The notes beneath the pieces are model-generated. The model searched no databases. It was given only the letters and a program-made list of their open reading frames with translations, and had not been told where the DNA came from. Of a stretch of DNA of 64,000 nucleotides, positions 35,049 through 44,331 are shown in pieces. Position 1 is the first letter of the stretch. Every line of letters starts with the position of its first letter. The translations under genes were made by a program, and so were the position numbers. This DNA comes from Epilithonimonas sp. JDS (lineage in GTDB: Bacteria > Bacteroidota > Bacteroidia > Flavobacteriales > Weeksellaceae): assembly GCF_021261315.1 (NCBI RefSeq), contig NZ_JAJSAX010000005.1, forward strand, positions 185,398 through 249,397, read 5' to 3'.

Positions 35049-37343
35049 CTATTTCTCATAAGTGCTTATGGAAAAGGGCGCATCGGCATCTTCCGTACCT
35101 CTTTTTTGGTTAGGCTTGTTCGTCATATCAAACCTTAATTTTGCACCTTTTAACAGTTCAAAATGATCGATCCAGTTTTCAGAATGATCTTTTCCGTTGA
35201 ATTTCATTCGATCGATATAAATATTTGAATTTGAATTTTTTGGTGCATCAATCAAAATCGATTTACCATTTTCTAAATTAATTTTGATTGATTTGAAAAG
35301 TGGTGCACCCAAAACGTATTGCGTGCTTGCAGGCGTCACAGGATAAAAACCTAAAGCTGAGAAAACATACCAGGCTGAAGTTTGTCCGTTGTCTTCATCG
35401 CCACAATAACCGTCTGGCGTGGGTTTGTACAGTTTATCCATCGCCTGTCTTACCCAATATTGCGATTTCCACGGTTGGCCGGCATAATTGTAAAGATACA
35501 ACATATGTTGAATTGGCTGGTTTCCGTGGGCATATTGACCCATTCCTACAATTTGCATTTCGCGCATCTCGTGGATCACCTCTTTATAGTAATTGGTGTT
35601 GAAAGTCGGTGGCATTACAAAAACTGAATCCAGCATTTTTGCGAAGTTTTGTTTGCCGCCCATCAATTCTTTGAGTCCATTGATGTCCTGAAAAACGCTC
35701 CACGTGTAGTGCCAGCTGTTGCCTTCTGTGAAAGCATTTCCCCATTCAAAAGGATCAAAATTATCCTGAAATTCGCCGTTTTTCTTTTTGCCCCGCATCA
35801 GATTATACTTCGGGTCAAAGAGCTTTTTGTAGTTCATCGCTCTTTCTTTGTACGGCTGAAGCTCGGTTTCGGATTTTTTCAGCGCCTTTCCAAATTCATA
35901 GATTGCGTAATCATCGTACGCATATTCCAACGTTCTGGCGGCACTTTCGTCTATTCCCGTGTCAGTCGGCACATAACCAAGTTTATTATAATCCTCAACA
36001 CCTTTTCTTCCTACAGCACTTATTGGACCTTCGTTATTTGCGCCGTGTTTTAAAGCCTGCCAGAGAATCTCAGCATCATACCCTCGTAAACCTTTGAGAT
36101 ATGCTTCGGATACTACAGACGCGGAATTGTTCCCAACCATAATATCCGCGTAACCCGGACTGCTCCATTCCGGCAGAAATCCGCCTTCCTGATAAGCGGA
36201 AATCAAACCTTTCTGCATCTCTACATTCACTGAAGGATAAACCAAATTCAGAAGCGGGTAGAGTGCACGAAATGTATCCCAAAATCCAGTTCCACCGTAT
36301 AAATATCCCGGCATTACTTTGCCATTGTAAGGACTATAATGTTGGATATTTCCAGATTTATCTTTCTCATAAAGCCTTTGTGGGAAAAGGACACTGCGAT
36401 ACAGACAGCTGTAAAAAGTTCTGGCTTGATCAACAGTTGCGCCTTTGATTTCGATTTTATTTAAAGTCTTATTCCAGATTTCCTTTCCTTCATTTTTTAC
36501 CTGATCAAATGTTTTGCCTTTGACTTCATTCAGATTAAGTTCTGCCTGATCAGCACTTATGAAGGAAGAAGCAACCTTTAAAGTGATTTGCTCACCTTTT
36601 TTCAACTGAGGAAATTTGACTAAGGCACCAACGTGATCGGCTTTGATTTCTATATTTGAATTTAAAATTTCTTTGTCGTTCCAGACATTTTGATTGATAA
36701 AATCCTTATCAAACTGAAGAACAAAATAATTTTTAAAATTCTCCATTTTGCCTCTTGCATATCTTGTGGAGTAGCCAATTATTTTTCTCTCTGCTGGAAT
36801 AATTTTAACATAAGAACCTTTATCAAAAGCATCTAAAAGTACCTGAGCCTGATTGGTTTCCGGAAATGTAAAACGCATAATTGCAGCACGTTCCGTAGGG
36901 GCAATTTCTGTCCATACATCATAATCTGCCAGATAGACTTTGTAAAAATAAGGCATTACTTCTTCTGCTTTGTGAGAAAACCAGCTTGCTCTTTTTTCCT
37001 GATCTATTTCCGGTTTACCAACCATCGGAAGGATGGAAAACTGGCCGTAATCATTCATCCAAGGCGAAGGCTGATGCGTCTGTTTGAATCCCTGAATTTT
37101 CTTGGCATCATAAGTATATTGCCAGCCGTTTCCGTTTTTTCCGGTTTGCGGCGTCCAGTAATTCATTCCCCAAGGTAATCCTATTATTGGATAAGTATTT
37201 CCGTTGGATAATTCGTAAGAAGACTGCGTTCCCATCAAAGGATTCACGTAATCTACAGGACTTTTAATCCAATTGTTAATTTCCTGAGATTTGATACCAA
37301 TGGAAACAATAGAGCAGAGCAGGAATAGTTTTAGGCCTTTCAT
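35049..37343 (-). CDS. GH92 family alpha-mannosidase, exported
   Basis: 764 aa with signal peptide (cleavage near IKSQ). GH92 hallmarks are VNPLMGTQSSYELSNGNTYP near the start, YGGTGFWDTFRALYPLLN (about 345-362), TDTGIDESAARTLEYAYDD and CGDEDNGQTSAWYVFSALGF near 650-670. The family is calcium-dependent exo-alpha-mannosidases acting on N-glycans and related mannosides. The N-terminus is not a lipobox, so it is periplasmic. Divergent from a pectate-lyase-like gene; no SusC/SusD pair is nearby. The exact linkage cannot be read from sequence. Confidence 0.93.
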   Translation of the reverse strand: MKGLKLFLLCSIVSIGIKSQEINNWIKSPVDYVNPLMGTQSSYELSNGNTYPIIGLPWGMNYWTPQTGKNGNGWQYTYDAKKIQGFKQTHQPSPWMNDYGQFSILPMVGKPEIDQEKRASWFSHKAEEVMPYFYKVYLADYDVWTEIAPTERAAIMRFTFPETNQAQVLLDAFDKGSYVKIIPAERKIIGYSTRYARGKMENFKNYFVLQFDKDFINQNVWNDKEILNSNIEIKADHVGALVKFPQLKKGEQITLKVASSFISADQAELNLNEVKGKTFDQVKNEGKEIWNKTLNKIEIKGATVDQARTFYSCLYRSVLFPQRLYEKDKSGNIQHYSPYNGKVMPGYLYGGTGFWDTFRALYPLLNLVYPSVNVEMQKGLISAYQEGGFLPEWSSPGYADIMVGNNSASVVSEAYLKGLRGYDAEILWQALKHGANNEGPISAVGRKGVEDYNKLGYVPTDTGIDESAARTLEYAYDDYAIYEFGKALKKSETELQPYKERAMNYKKLFDPKYNLMRGKKKNGEFQDNFDPFEWGNAFTEGNSWHYTWSVFQDINGLKELMGGKQNFAKMLDSVFVMPPTFNTNYYKEVIHEMREMQIVGMGQYAHGNQPIQHMLYLYNYAGQPWKSQYWVRQAMDKLYKPTPDGYCGDEDNGQTSAWYVFSALGFYPVTPASTQYVLGAPLFKSIKINLENGKSILIDAPKNSNSNIYIDRMKFNGKDHSENWIDHFELLKGAKLRFDMTNKPNQKRGTEDADAPFSISTYEK

Positions 37344-37604
37344 TCACAATTTATTTATATCAAAAATAAAGCTTTATGAACAAAAAATACTGAATTTAAA
37401 TTATTTTTTTTACCCGATTATCTTAACTCAGATTTACAGAAAACCATTGACTGTTATTATAACATTTGATAGATTAATTAAAATAAAAACAAGATAATTA
37501 ACTGATTAATAAAGCAATACAGGATGGAGCAGGACGCTCTTCTTTTTCGATGTTTCTAATTTTCCAATGCAACAAATCATTAACATTCAATTAATATTAA
37601 TATT
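37344..37604. promoter_or_regulatory. Divergent regulatory region between GH92 and pectate-lyase-like genes
   Basis: A 261-bp AT-rich spacer. A TTGAC followed 9 bp later by TAACATTTG (about 37447-37469) resembles a plus-strand promoter. No operator-like palindrome stands out. Confidence 0.35.
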
Positions 37605-40604
37605 ATGAAAAGAAGAAAATTACCAATTAGTCAGGCTCTGAAAATTTTCATATTTACGGGACTGACATCCGCTTCTGTCGGTATGAATGCCCAGACTTTG
37701 GCTTTTCCGGAAGCTACAGGTTTCGGCAGATATACGACTGGCGCAAGAGGCGCTGCGAATCCTCAGGTTTATCTGGTAACTAACTTAAATGACAGCGGAC
37801 CAGGATCTTTTCGGGACGCAGTGAGTCAGGAAGGTCGGTTCGTGATATTCAAAGTTGGTGGCATTATTAATACACTTTCTCAAATCGTCATCGCAAAAAA
37901 CACCACTATTGCAGGACAGACCGCTCCGGGAGAAGGCATTGTGCTATTGGGTGCAAAAGTCACATTTACTGGAGCCAGTAACACGATTGCCCGCTACGTG
38001 CGTATCAGATATGGGAATACGACTCAAGGACAGGATACTTCCGGTCTTTCAAACGGCGCAAATATCATTCTCGATCATATGTCATTTACCTGGGGAACTG
38101 ATGAAGTTTTCTCCATTAATTGGGATAATAAAGGTGAAAGTCCGGATAATATTACGATTCAAAATTCAATCATTGGCCAGGGTTTGCATCGCCACAACCA
38201 CTCAGCCGGCGGATTGATGCAGCCTTCTGGCGGTAAAATAAGTTTGATCGGAAATTTATACATCTGCAACAAAACCCGTAACAATAAGATTAAAGGCATC
38301 AACGAGTTTGTAAACAATGTGGTTTATAACTGGGGAAATTACGGCAACACTTACGGACACACAGAATCTGGAGATGCGTACATTATGGGTGGAGACTCTG
38401 CAGGAAGTTCGGATGTGAATATCATTAATAATTATTTCATCGGCGGACCAAATACGCAAACTACGCTGACAACTCCTTTCAACAGAGGCAATGATAATTT
38501 TTCATTATACGGATCAGGAAATTATTTTGATAATAACAGAAATGGTGTTTTAGATGGAACATTAGTTCCGGCAGATTTATCAGGTTATCCAACAGGAGAT
38601 ATTTCGACCATCAAGTCAGAGCCTTATGATTATCCGATGAAAAATACGGCACTTACGGCTCAGCAAGCTTTTGACAAAGCGATTTTGAGTGTTGGCGCAT
38701 CTTATCCAAGACGAGATCAGGTCGAGAATCTGATGATTTCAGACCTGTCATCTAAAGGCACAACTGCAACTTATGTTTATGTGCAGTCGGATTTAACCAC
38801 AAAATTTGGTTTTACCAATGGGGGTGCTGGACATGTTTATGGTGCGCCGGCTCCGTTGGATACAGATAACGACGGAATGCCTGATGCCTGGGAAGATGCT
38901 AACGGATTGAACAAAAATGTCAATGATGCTTTGGCAGTCAGTGCTACCAATGCGCCTTATCTTAATATTGAAGTTTACATTAACGGACTCACAAGTCATA
39001 CACCGCCGGATTTCATTATTCCGCCAACCAATGTCAATTTCACAAATGTAGTTTCAACGGAAGTTCCGGCTGCCAGTTCATTTACAGTTAACTGGAATGA
39101 CAATGCAGATAACGAAACGAATTACATCTTGGAACGTTCAAACAACGGAACAACTTTTACGGAGCTTGCAACACTTGGTGCTAATATTACAAGCTATAAT
39201 GAAACCGGATTAACACCTAATACTCAATATTATTATCGTGTAAAGGCAGTCAATGCAACAGAATCTTCGGTTTACTCCACAGTTGCATCTGTTACGACAC
39301 CGCCAATTCCATCTGCTCCTACAAAAGCAGTTAATCCCAATCCTGCAAACGGAAACAATAATGTAGAACTGACCAATGGCAATCTACTTTTGAAATGGAC
39401 AGGCAGTTCCAATACCACTTCTTATGCCGTTTATTTTGGAACAAATGCTACCAATCTGAGTAAAGTAGCTGATGTGGCTTACAGTGCTGCACCATCATAC
39501 CAAATGACCAGCCTGAGTCCAGCCACGAATTATTACTGGAGAATCGATGCTTCTAATGCCAAAGGTGTCGCAACAGGCGATGTTTGGACTTTCAAAGCTT
39601 TGACGCCGAGTCTTGTAGGACATTGGCCATTTCAGGAAGCGCCTTTGGAAGGAGAAAAAATTGCTGACGTCACGAACTATGCCAATGAAGGCTTATTGGA
39701 TGTAGCCTACGACAATGCCAACGTTAGAGTTCCAGGCAAGGAAAACAATGCAATCAACCTCGCCACAGCGCCAAGTAATATGTACATCACAAGTATTCCG
39801 GATCAGGATCATATTAGGTTTGACAGAAATTCATTTACCGTTTCTTTTTGGATGAAAGCGCCGCCAAATATGATTCCAACTTCATCAGCAACCAGTCTGT
39901 ATGTATTGTGCAAAGGTTCTTTTACCAAAAATAATACAACAGGCGCCACCGGAAAACGTTTTAATGTTGAGATCAAAGGCGGACAGTTGCGTTTTGCTAT
40001 TGATGATGATGTGACGAAGAAGGAAATCACTTCCAGTATCGCCAAATATTTTACAGACAATTGGGTACATGTGGTGATAATGAGAGATATTGTGTCCCAT
40101 AAAATGAGAATTTATACCGATGGCGTTCTTATAACCGAAGGCGATGAAACAGCTGTCACAGGCATTGGCGAAGCAAGTGATCTGATCATCGGGAATATTG
40201 GCGAATTGGAATTTAAAGCTACCACCAATGCTCCGGCACCATACAAAGGCGCATTTGACGAACTGAAAATGTTCAATTACGCATTGACTGCATCGGAAGT
40301 TCAGAATCTTTACAATCAGGCAACATTAAGCAATGGGAATTTGATTTTTGACAAAAACAAAGGAACTGTCTATCCAAACCCTGCGAAAGACAACATCTTC
40401 ATCCAGCTTCCAAACTATGAAAAATCCAATCTTACAGCCACATTAAGTGATATGAGCGGAAAAATTATTTTACAGGAAGAAATCAAATCCACCTCAAAAG
40501 GCCTTTTCAATCTGAATATTGCCAGTAAAAAGATGTCCGGAATTTATATTCTTAATGTTTCCGGTGCGAATCTGAACAGTAATTTTAAAATAATTGCCAA
40601 ATAA
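37605..40604 (+). CDS. Pectate-lyase-like T9SS protein with Fn3 and LamG modules
   Basis: 999 aa. Signal peptide (to about 29, MNAQ). Residues about 33-440 form a right-handed beta-helix of pectate lyase type: FPEATGFGRYTTGARG start, FKVGGIINTLSQIVIAKNTT, ILDHMSFTWGTDEVF. Then a calcium-type DTDNDGMPDAWE motif, one or two fibronectin-III domains (about 475-660), a LamG/ConA-like domain (about 680-900) and a T9SS sorting domain starting YPNPAKDNIF (about 924-999). It probably cleaves or binds pectic polysaccharide at the cell surface; the multidomain build suggests substrate tethering. Catalytic residues were not verified. Confidence 0.88.
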   Translation: MKRRKLPISQALKIFIFTGLTSASVGMNAQTLAFPEATGFGRYTTGARGAANPQVYLVTNLNDSGPGSFRDAVSQEGRFVIFKVGGIINTLSQIVIAKNTTIAGQTAPGEGIVLLGAKVTFTGASNTIARYVRIRYGNTTQGQDTSGLSNGANIILDHMSFTWGTDEVFSINWDNKGESPDNITIQNSIIGQGLHRHNHSAGGLMQPSGGKISLIGNLYICNKTRNNKIKGINEFVNNVVYNWGNYGNTYGHTESGDAYIMGGDSAGSSDVNIINNYFIGGPNTQTTLTTPFNRGNDNFSLYGSGNYFDNNRNGVLDGTLVPADLSGYPTGDISTIKSEPYDYPMKNTALTAQQAFDKAILSVGASYPRRDQVENLMISDLSSKGTTATYVYVQSDLTTKFGFTNGGAGHVYGAPAPLDTDNDGMPDAWEDANGLNKNVNDALAVSATNAPYLNIEVYINGLTSHTPPDFIIPPTNVNFTNVVSTEVPAASSFTVNWNDNADNETNYILERSNNGTTFTELATLGANITSYNETGLTPNTQYYYRVKAVNATESSVYSTVASVTTPPIPSAPTKAVNPNPANGNNNVELTNGNLLLKWTGSSNTTSYAVYFGTNATNLSKVADVAYSAAPSYQMTSLSPATNYYWRIDASNAKGVATGDVWTFKALTPSLVGHWPFQEAPLEGEKIADVTNYANEGLLDVAYDNANVRVPGKENNAINLATAPSNMYITSIPDQDHIRFDRNSFTVSFWMKAPPNMIPTSSATSLYVLCKGSFTKNNTTGATGKRFNVEIKGGQLRFAIDDDVTKKEITSSIAKYFTDNWVHVVIMRDIVSHKMRIYTDGVLITEGDETAVTGIGEASDLIIGNIGELEFKATTNAPAPYKGAFDELKMFNYALTASEVQNLYNQATLSNGNLIFDKNKGTVYPNPAKDNIFIQLPNYEKSNLTATLSDMSGKIILQEEIKSTSKGLFNLNIASKKMSGIYILNVSGANLNSNFKIIAK

Positions 40605-40626
40605 AAATCAATTTCAATTTTTCAAC

Positions 40627-40657
40627 AAAACCTTTTCAACTCATCTGAAAAGGTTTT
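40627..40657 (+). terminator. Terminator of the pectate-lyase-like gene
   Basis: AAAACCTTTTCA / TGAAAAGGTTTT arms with a 7-nt loop. Confidence 0.75.
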
Positions 40658-40749
40658 GATTTTCTTAAAAATCGTTTGAATCAAAAATATTTTCGAATGA
40701 GAAAATCAATTTTTTATCAAACCTATATTTCACAAATACAATAATCCAT

Positions 40750-40757
40750 TATATTTG
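40750..40757 (+). promoter_or_regulatory. -7 box of the histone-like gene
   Basis: TATATTTG, perfect TAnnTTTG, 31 bp before the ATG. Confidence 0.6.
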
Positions 40758-40788
40758 CAACCCAATTAATAATTTAAACAATAAACTT

Positions 40789-40965
40789 ATGAAAGAACTT
40801 ATTGAAAAAATCAGTGCTGAATTTGAAGCGTTTTCTAATGAAGCTAATCAGCAATCAGAAAAAGGTAATAAAGCTGCTGGAACCAGAGCAAGAAAATCTG
40901 CTTTGGAATTGAGCAAATTATTCAAAGAATTCAGAAAAGTTTCAGTTGAAGAATCTAAGAAATAA
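40789..40965 (+). CDS. Histone H1-like (Hc1) nucleoid protein
   Basis: 58 aa, starting MKELIEKISAEFEAF and containing KGNKAAGTRARKSALELSK then LFKEFRKVSVEESKK. This matches the short Hc1-type histone-like proteins conserved in Bacteroidota and Chlorobi. The rich Lys/Arg content and helical pattern fit DNA binding. It has its own promoter and a strong terminator, which suggests high expression. Confidence 0.85.
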   Translation: MKELIEKISAEFEAFSNEANQQSEKGNKAAGTRARKSALELSKLFKEFRKVSVEESKK

Positions 40966-40978
40966 AAACTGATCAATT

Positions 40979-41009
40979 AAAATCCCTGCAGCAATGCAGG
41001 GATTTTTTG
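40979..41009 (+). terminator. Terminator of the histone-like gene
   Basis: AAAATCCCTGCA / TGCAGGGATTTTTT hairpin. Confidence 0.9.
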
Positions 41010-41211
41010 TTAAAATACGTTTCTTCCGATTTTATTAATTTTACAGTTACAGTATATTTTAAAATCTTTAACTAATTCAATTTTCATCTAATTGTTCTTT
41101 GGCAATTTCATTTTCCACCTAAAAGAGATTGTAGAAGCTCAATATTTATAGAAGTCAATTCCGCTGGCGGCAAGATAGTTGTAGTTCTCTAAAAACCAAA
41201 AAAAAATATTT
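41010..41211 (+). promoter_or_regulatory. Leader region of the ergothioneine operon
   Basis: About 200 bp, AT-rich, with one GC-rich self-complementary patch, CCGCTGGCGG at 41161-41170, about 40 bp before the ATG. No perfect -7 box was found. A structured leader is possible but not identified as a known riboswitch. Confidence 0.35.
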
Positions 41212-42195
41212 ATGAATTCACAGGTGGAAACAGAGTTTCAGACGCATAACGACTCCAAGGAAACTTTTCTGGCGGACGTTCTGGAAGGCTTGAACAGCAG
41301 TCCAAAAAAATTACATTCAAAATATTTTTACGACGAGGCAGGCGACAGGCTTTTTCAACAGATTATGAATATGCCCGACTATTATCTGACCGATTGCGAG
41401 CTCGATATCTTCAAAAATAAAACTGAGCAATTAGCAAAAAGCATTCTGATCGATAATGAGCCTTTTGATTTGATAGAATTGGGAGCTGGTGATGCGATGA
41501 AATCCAGTTATCTGCTCGAACATTTGACCACAAAAAATATCGATTTCACCTATATGCCAATCGATATTTCCAGACATATTCTGGAAGAATTAAATGAAAA
41601 ATTCAATATAGATTTGCCTGAATTGAATGTCATTACTTTAGAAGGCGACTATTTTGATATGCTCGACAAGGCTATGACCATTTCGAATAGGAGAAAAGTG
41701 GTTTTGTTCCTTGGTGGCAATATCGGCAATATGGATATGGGAGAATCTTACCATTTTTGCAGAGAACTGAGAAGAAAACTCAACCGTGGAGACATTCTCC
41801 TGATTGGTTTTGACTTAAAGAAAAACCCACATATAATTCTCAAGGCTTACAATGATTCTGCAGGAATTACTTCTTCATTTAACCTCAATCTTCTCATCAG
41901 AATGAACCGCGAACTGGAAGCGGATTTCGATGTTCTGAATTTCCAACATTATCAAACCTATGATCCAATATCAGGCGCTTGCAAAAGTTATCTTGTGAGT
42001 TTGACGGAACAAAATGTACATATTGGAAACCAGATTTTTCGCTTCGAAGAAAATGAATTGATCGATATGGAAATCTCACAAAAATTTTTTATCGACGATA
42101 TCAACAAACTTGCACGGGATTCCAAATTTCATATCATTGATGAGATTGCAGATTCTAAAAATTGGTTTGTAGATTCGATTTGGCAAGTCTTATAA
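41212..42195 (+). CDS. egtD: L-histidine N-alpha-methyltransferase EgtD
   Basis: 327 aa, the usual EgtD length. Family blocks: LHSKYFYDEAGDRLFQQI (about 35-52), the PDYYLTDCE segment, LIELGAGDAMKSSYLLEHL (SAM binding) and LFLGGNIGNMD (about 165-175). The C-terminal RFEENELIDMEISQKF block carries the conserved Glu of the histidine pocket. It trimethylates histidine to hercynine using SAM. First gene of a five-gene run with gaps of 18, 6, -4 and 7 bp. Confidence 0.95.
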   Translation: MNSQVETEFQTHNDSKETFLADVLEGLNSSPKKLHSKYFYDEAGDRLFQQIMNMPDYYLTDCELDIFKNKTEQLAKSILIDNEPFDLIELGAGDAMKSSYLLEHLTTKNIDFTYMPIDISRHILEELNEKFNIDLPELNVITLEGDYFDMLDKAMTISNRRKVVLFLGGNIGNMDMGESYHFCRELRRKLNRGDILLIGFDLKKNPHIILKAYNDSAGITSSFNLNLLIRMNRELEADFDVLNFQHYQTYDPISGACKSYLVSLTEQNVHIGNQIFRFEENELIDMEISQKFFIDDINKLARDSKFHIIDEIADSKNWFVDSIWQVL

Positions 42196-42213
42196 TTTCT
42201 AAAATAAATTTCA

Positions 42214-43404
42214 ATGAAAGAAAATTCCGTTCTTACGATACCAAATTCCATAACCAATTGGGCCGAGAAATATTTACAGATTCGAAATCATTCTGTTAAA
42301 ATCTGCGAGCCTCTGGAAATCGAGGATTATGTGGTTCAGCCAATCGTCGATGTAAGTCCACCGAAATGGCATTTGGGTCACACGACCTGGTTTTTCGAGA
42401 CTTTTGTTTTGGAACCCAATTTTCCTGGTTATCAGGTTTTTGATGCTCAATATAACTTTGTTTTCAACAGCTACTATGAAACGATTGGCGCAAGAGTTAT
42501 CCGTACCGACAGAGGAAATTTGAGCCGTCCTTCCGTTTCTGACATTTATCAATACAGAAAATATGTTGATGAGCAAATGGATGCATTTCTCAAAAGCGAA
42601 TATTTAACGGAAAAAATCAAACCTTTACTCGAACTTGGTCTCAATCACGAGCAACAGCATCAGGAATTGTTGTTAACAGATATCAAATATATATTAGGTC
42701 ACAATCCGCTTTTTCCGGCGTATAAAAATGAAGATATTTTGAAAAAAGAACATTCTGAAATTATCGAAATGATTCACTTTGACGAAGGTGTTTACGAAAT
42801 CGGTTTTCAGGGAGAAGATTTCAGTTTTGATAATGAACTGGGAAGACATAAAGTGTATCTTAATGATTTTGAAATTGCTGACCGCTTAGTTTCCAACCGA
42901 GAATATTTATTATTTATGGATGCAGGAGGCTATAATGATTTCAGACATTGGCACGCTGAAGGCTGGGATTGGGTGAAACAGAATGAAGCTAAATCTCCTC
43001 TGTACTGGCATTTGATTGACGGGCAATGGATGAATTATACTTTAAATGGACTTCAGGAATTAGATTTAAATGATGCCGTTTGTCACATCAACTTTTATGA
43101 AGCTTCAGCCCTCGCCTCCTGGAAGGGAATGCGCCTACCAACCGAAGCTGAGTGGGAAGTTGCCTCCAATCATTTTGAGTGGGGAAACCGTTGGGAGTGG
43201 ACGAACTCTGCCTATTTGCCTTATCCAGGATTTAAGAAAGAAGCCGGCGCAGTAGGAGAGTATAATGGCAAATTTATGGTCAATCAAATGGTTTTGCGTG
43301 GCGCTTCAGATGCAACGCCAAGCGGACACAGCAGAAATACATACCGCAACTTCTTTCAGACTGGCTTAAAGTGGCAGTTTACTGGAATCAGACTAGCTCA
43401 ATAA
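42214..43404 (+). CDS. egtB: Ergothioneine sulfoxide synthase EgtB
   Basis: 396 aa. The N-terminal DinB-like domain holds iron-ligand candidates H53/H56 (PPKWHLGHTTWFFE) and the HX3HXE motif H145-H149-E151 (NHEQQHQEL). The C-terminal half is the FGE-sulfatase domain with GMRLPTEAEWEVAS and the EgtB-typical RNTYRNFF near the end. It couples hercynine to a thiol with O2. No egtA or egtC is present in the operon, so cysteine itself, not gamma-glutamylcysteine, is the likely sulfur donor (inference). Confidence 0.94.
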   Translation: MKENSVLTIPNSITNWAEKYLQIRNHSVKICEPLEIEDYVVQPIVDVSPPKWHLGHTTWFFETFVLEPNFPGYQVFDAQYNFVFNSYYETIGARVIRTDRGNLSRPSVSDIYQYRKYVDEQMDAFLKSEYLTEKIKPLLELGLNHEQQHQELLLTDIKYILGHNPLFPAYKNEDILKKEHSEIIEMIHFDEGVYEIGFQGEDFSFDNELGRHKVYLNDFEIADRLVSNREYLLFMDAGGYNDFRHWHAEGWDWVKQNEAKSPLYWHLIDGQWMNYTLNGLQELDLNDAVCHINFYEASALASWKGMRLPTEAEWEVASNHFEWGNRWEWTNSAYLPYPGFKKEAGAVGEYNGKFMVNQMVLRGASDATPSGHSRNTYRNFFQTGLKWQFTGIRLAQ

Positions 43405-43410
43405 CTGCGT

Positions 43411-44331
43411 ATGATTACAGTAGAATCGGTTTCAAAAATTTTCAACGGAAGACCAGCAGTGGACGATATTTCTTTTCAGGCCAATGATAAAGAGATATTG
43501 GTGCTCTTGGGAACGAGTGGTTGCGGAAAAACAACCACCTTAAAAATGATTAACCGTCTGATAGAAGCTGATTCTGGAAATATTTTGATTGACGGAAAAA
43601 ATATCCGTGACCAAAAAGTGGAAGAGCTGAGAATGGGAATCGGTTTTGTTATGCAGCATTCCGGTTTGTTTCCGCATTACACGATTAAGCAAAACATCGC
43701 CGTTGTTCCGGAATTATTAAAATGGAATAGGCAAAAGATTCAAAACAGAACTGAAGAACTCTTACACAAACTTCACCTTCCTGAAGATGTACTTTCCCGT
43801 TTTCCCAACGAATTAAGTGGTGGCCAACAGCAGAGAGTGGGCATTGCCCGCGCTCTGATTGCCAATTCACCAATTCTGTTGATGGACGAACCTTTCGGAG
43901 CTTTAGATAATATTACGAAGGCTGATATTCATTCGGAATTCAAATCGTTGGAAGAACTTAAAAATAAGACCATTATTCTTGTTACGCACGATGTTCAGGA
44001 AGCTTTTGAACTGGGACAAAGAATTTGTTTAATGGATAAGGGGAAAATTATTCAGACCGGCACTCCACAAGAAATATTGTATCGTCCCAAAAATGATTTT
44101 GTAAAGGATTTTTTTGCCGAAAACAGACTTTTATTGGAATACAAAGTCGCAAGTTTGAATAATGTCAAATCTTTTATCGATTCAGAAAATTTAATCAAAG
44201 AGTTTCAATTTACAGAAGATACCAGCGTCTGGAATGCGTTACAGAAATTAAGTTCTGACCATAAAAATACAGATGCTTACGAAATGTTGATTAAAGCATT
44301 CAACGAATACCGAAAATTACAAATCGTATGA
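43411..44331 (+). CDS. ABC transporter ATPase, OpuCA/EgtV type
   Basis: 306 aa. Walker A GTSGCGKTT, signature LSGGQQQR, Walker B ILLMDEPFGALD and the switch His in VTHDVQEA are all intact. By sequence it belongs to the quaternary-amine (OpuC/ProV) importers, but the two C-terminal CBS domains of OpuCA are absent; the last about 70 residues are a shorter, unrelated-looking helix region. Its stop overlaps the start of the permease gene (ATGA). Position in the egt operon suggests it energises ergothioneine import (EgtV), not betaine uptake. Confidence 0.88.
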   Translation: MITVESVSKIFNGRPAVDDISFQANDKEILVLLGTSGCGKTTTLKMINRLIEADSGNILIDGKNIRDQKVEELRMGIGFVMQHSGLFPHYTIKQNIAVVPELLKWNRQKIQNRTEELLHKLHLPEDVLSRFPNELSGGQQQRVGIARALIANSPILLMDEPFGALDNITKADIHSEFKSLEELKNKTIILVTHDVQEAFELGQRICLMDKGKIIQTGTPQEILYRPKNDFVKDFFAENRLLLEYKVASLNNVKSFIDSENLIKEFQFTEDTSVWNALQKLSSDHKNTDAYEMLIKAFNEYRKLQIV

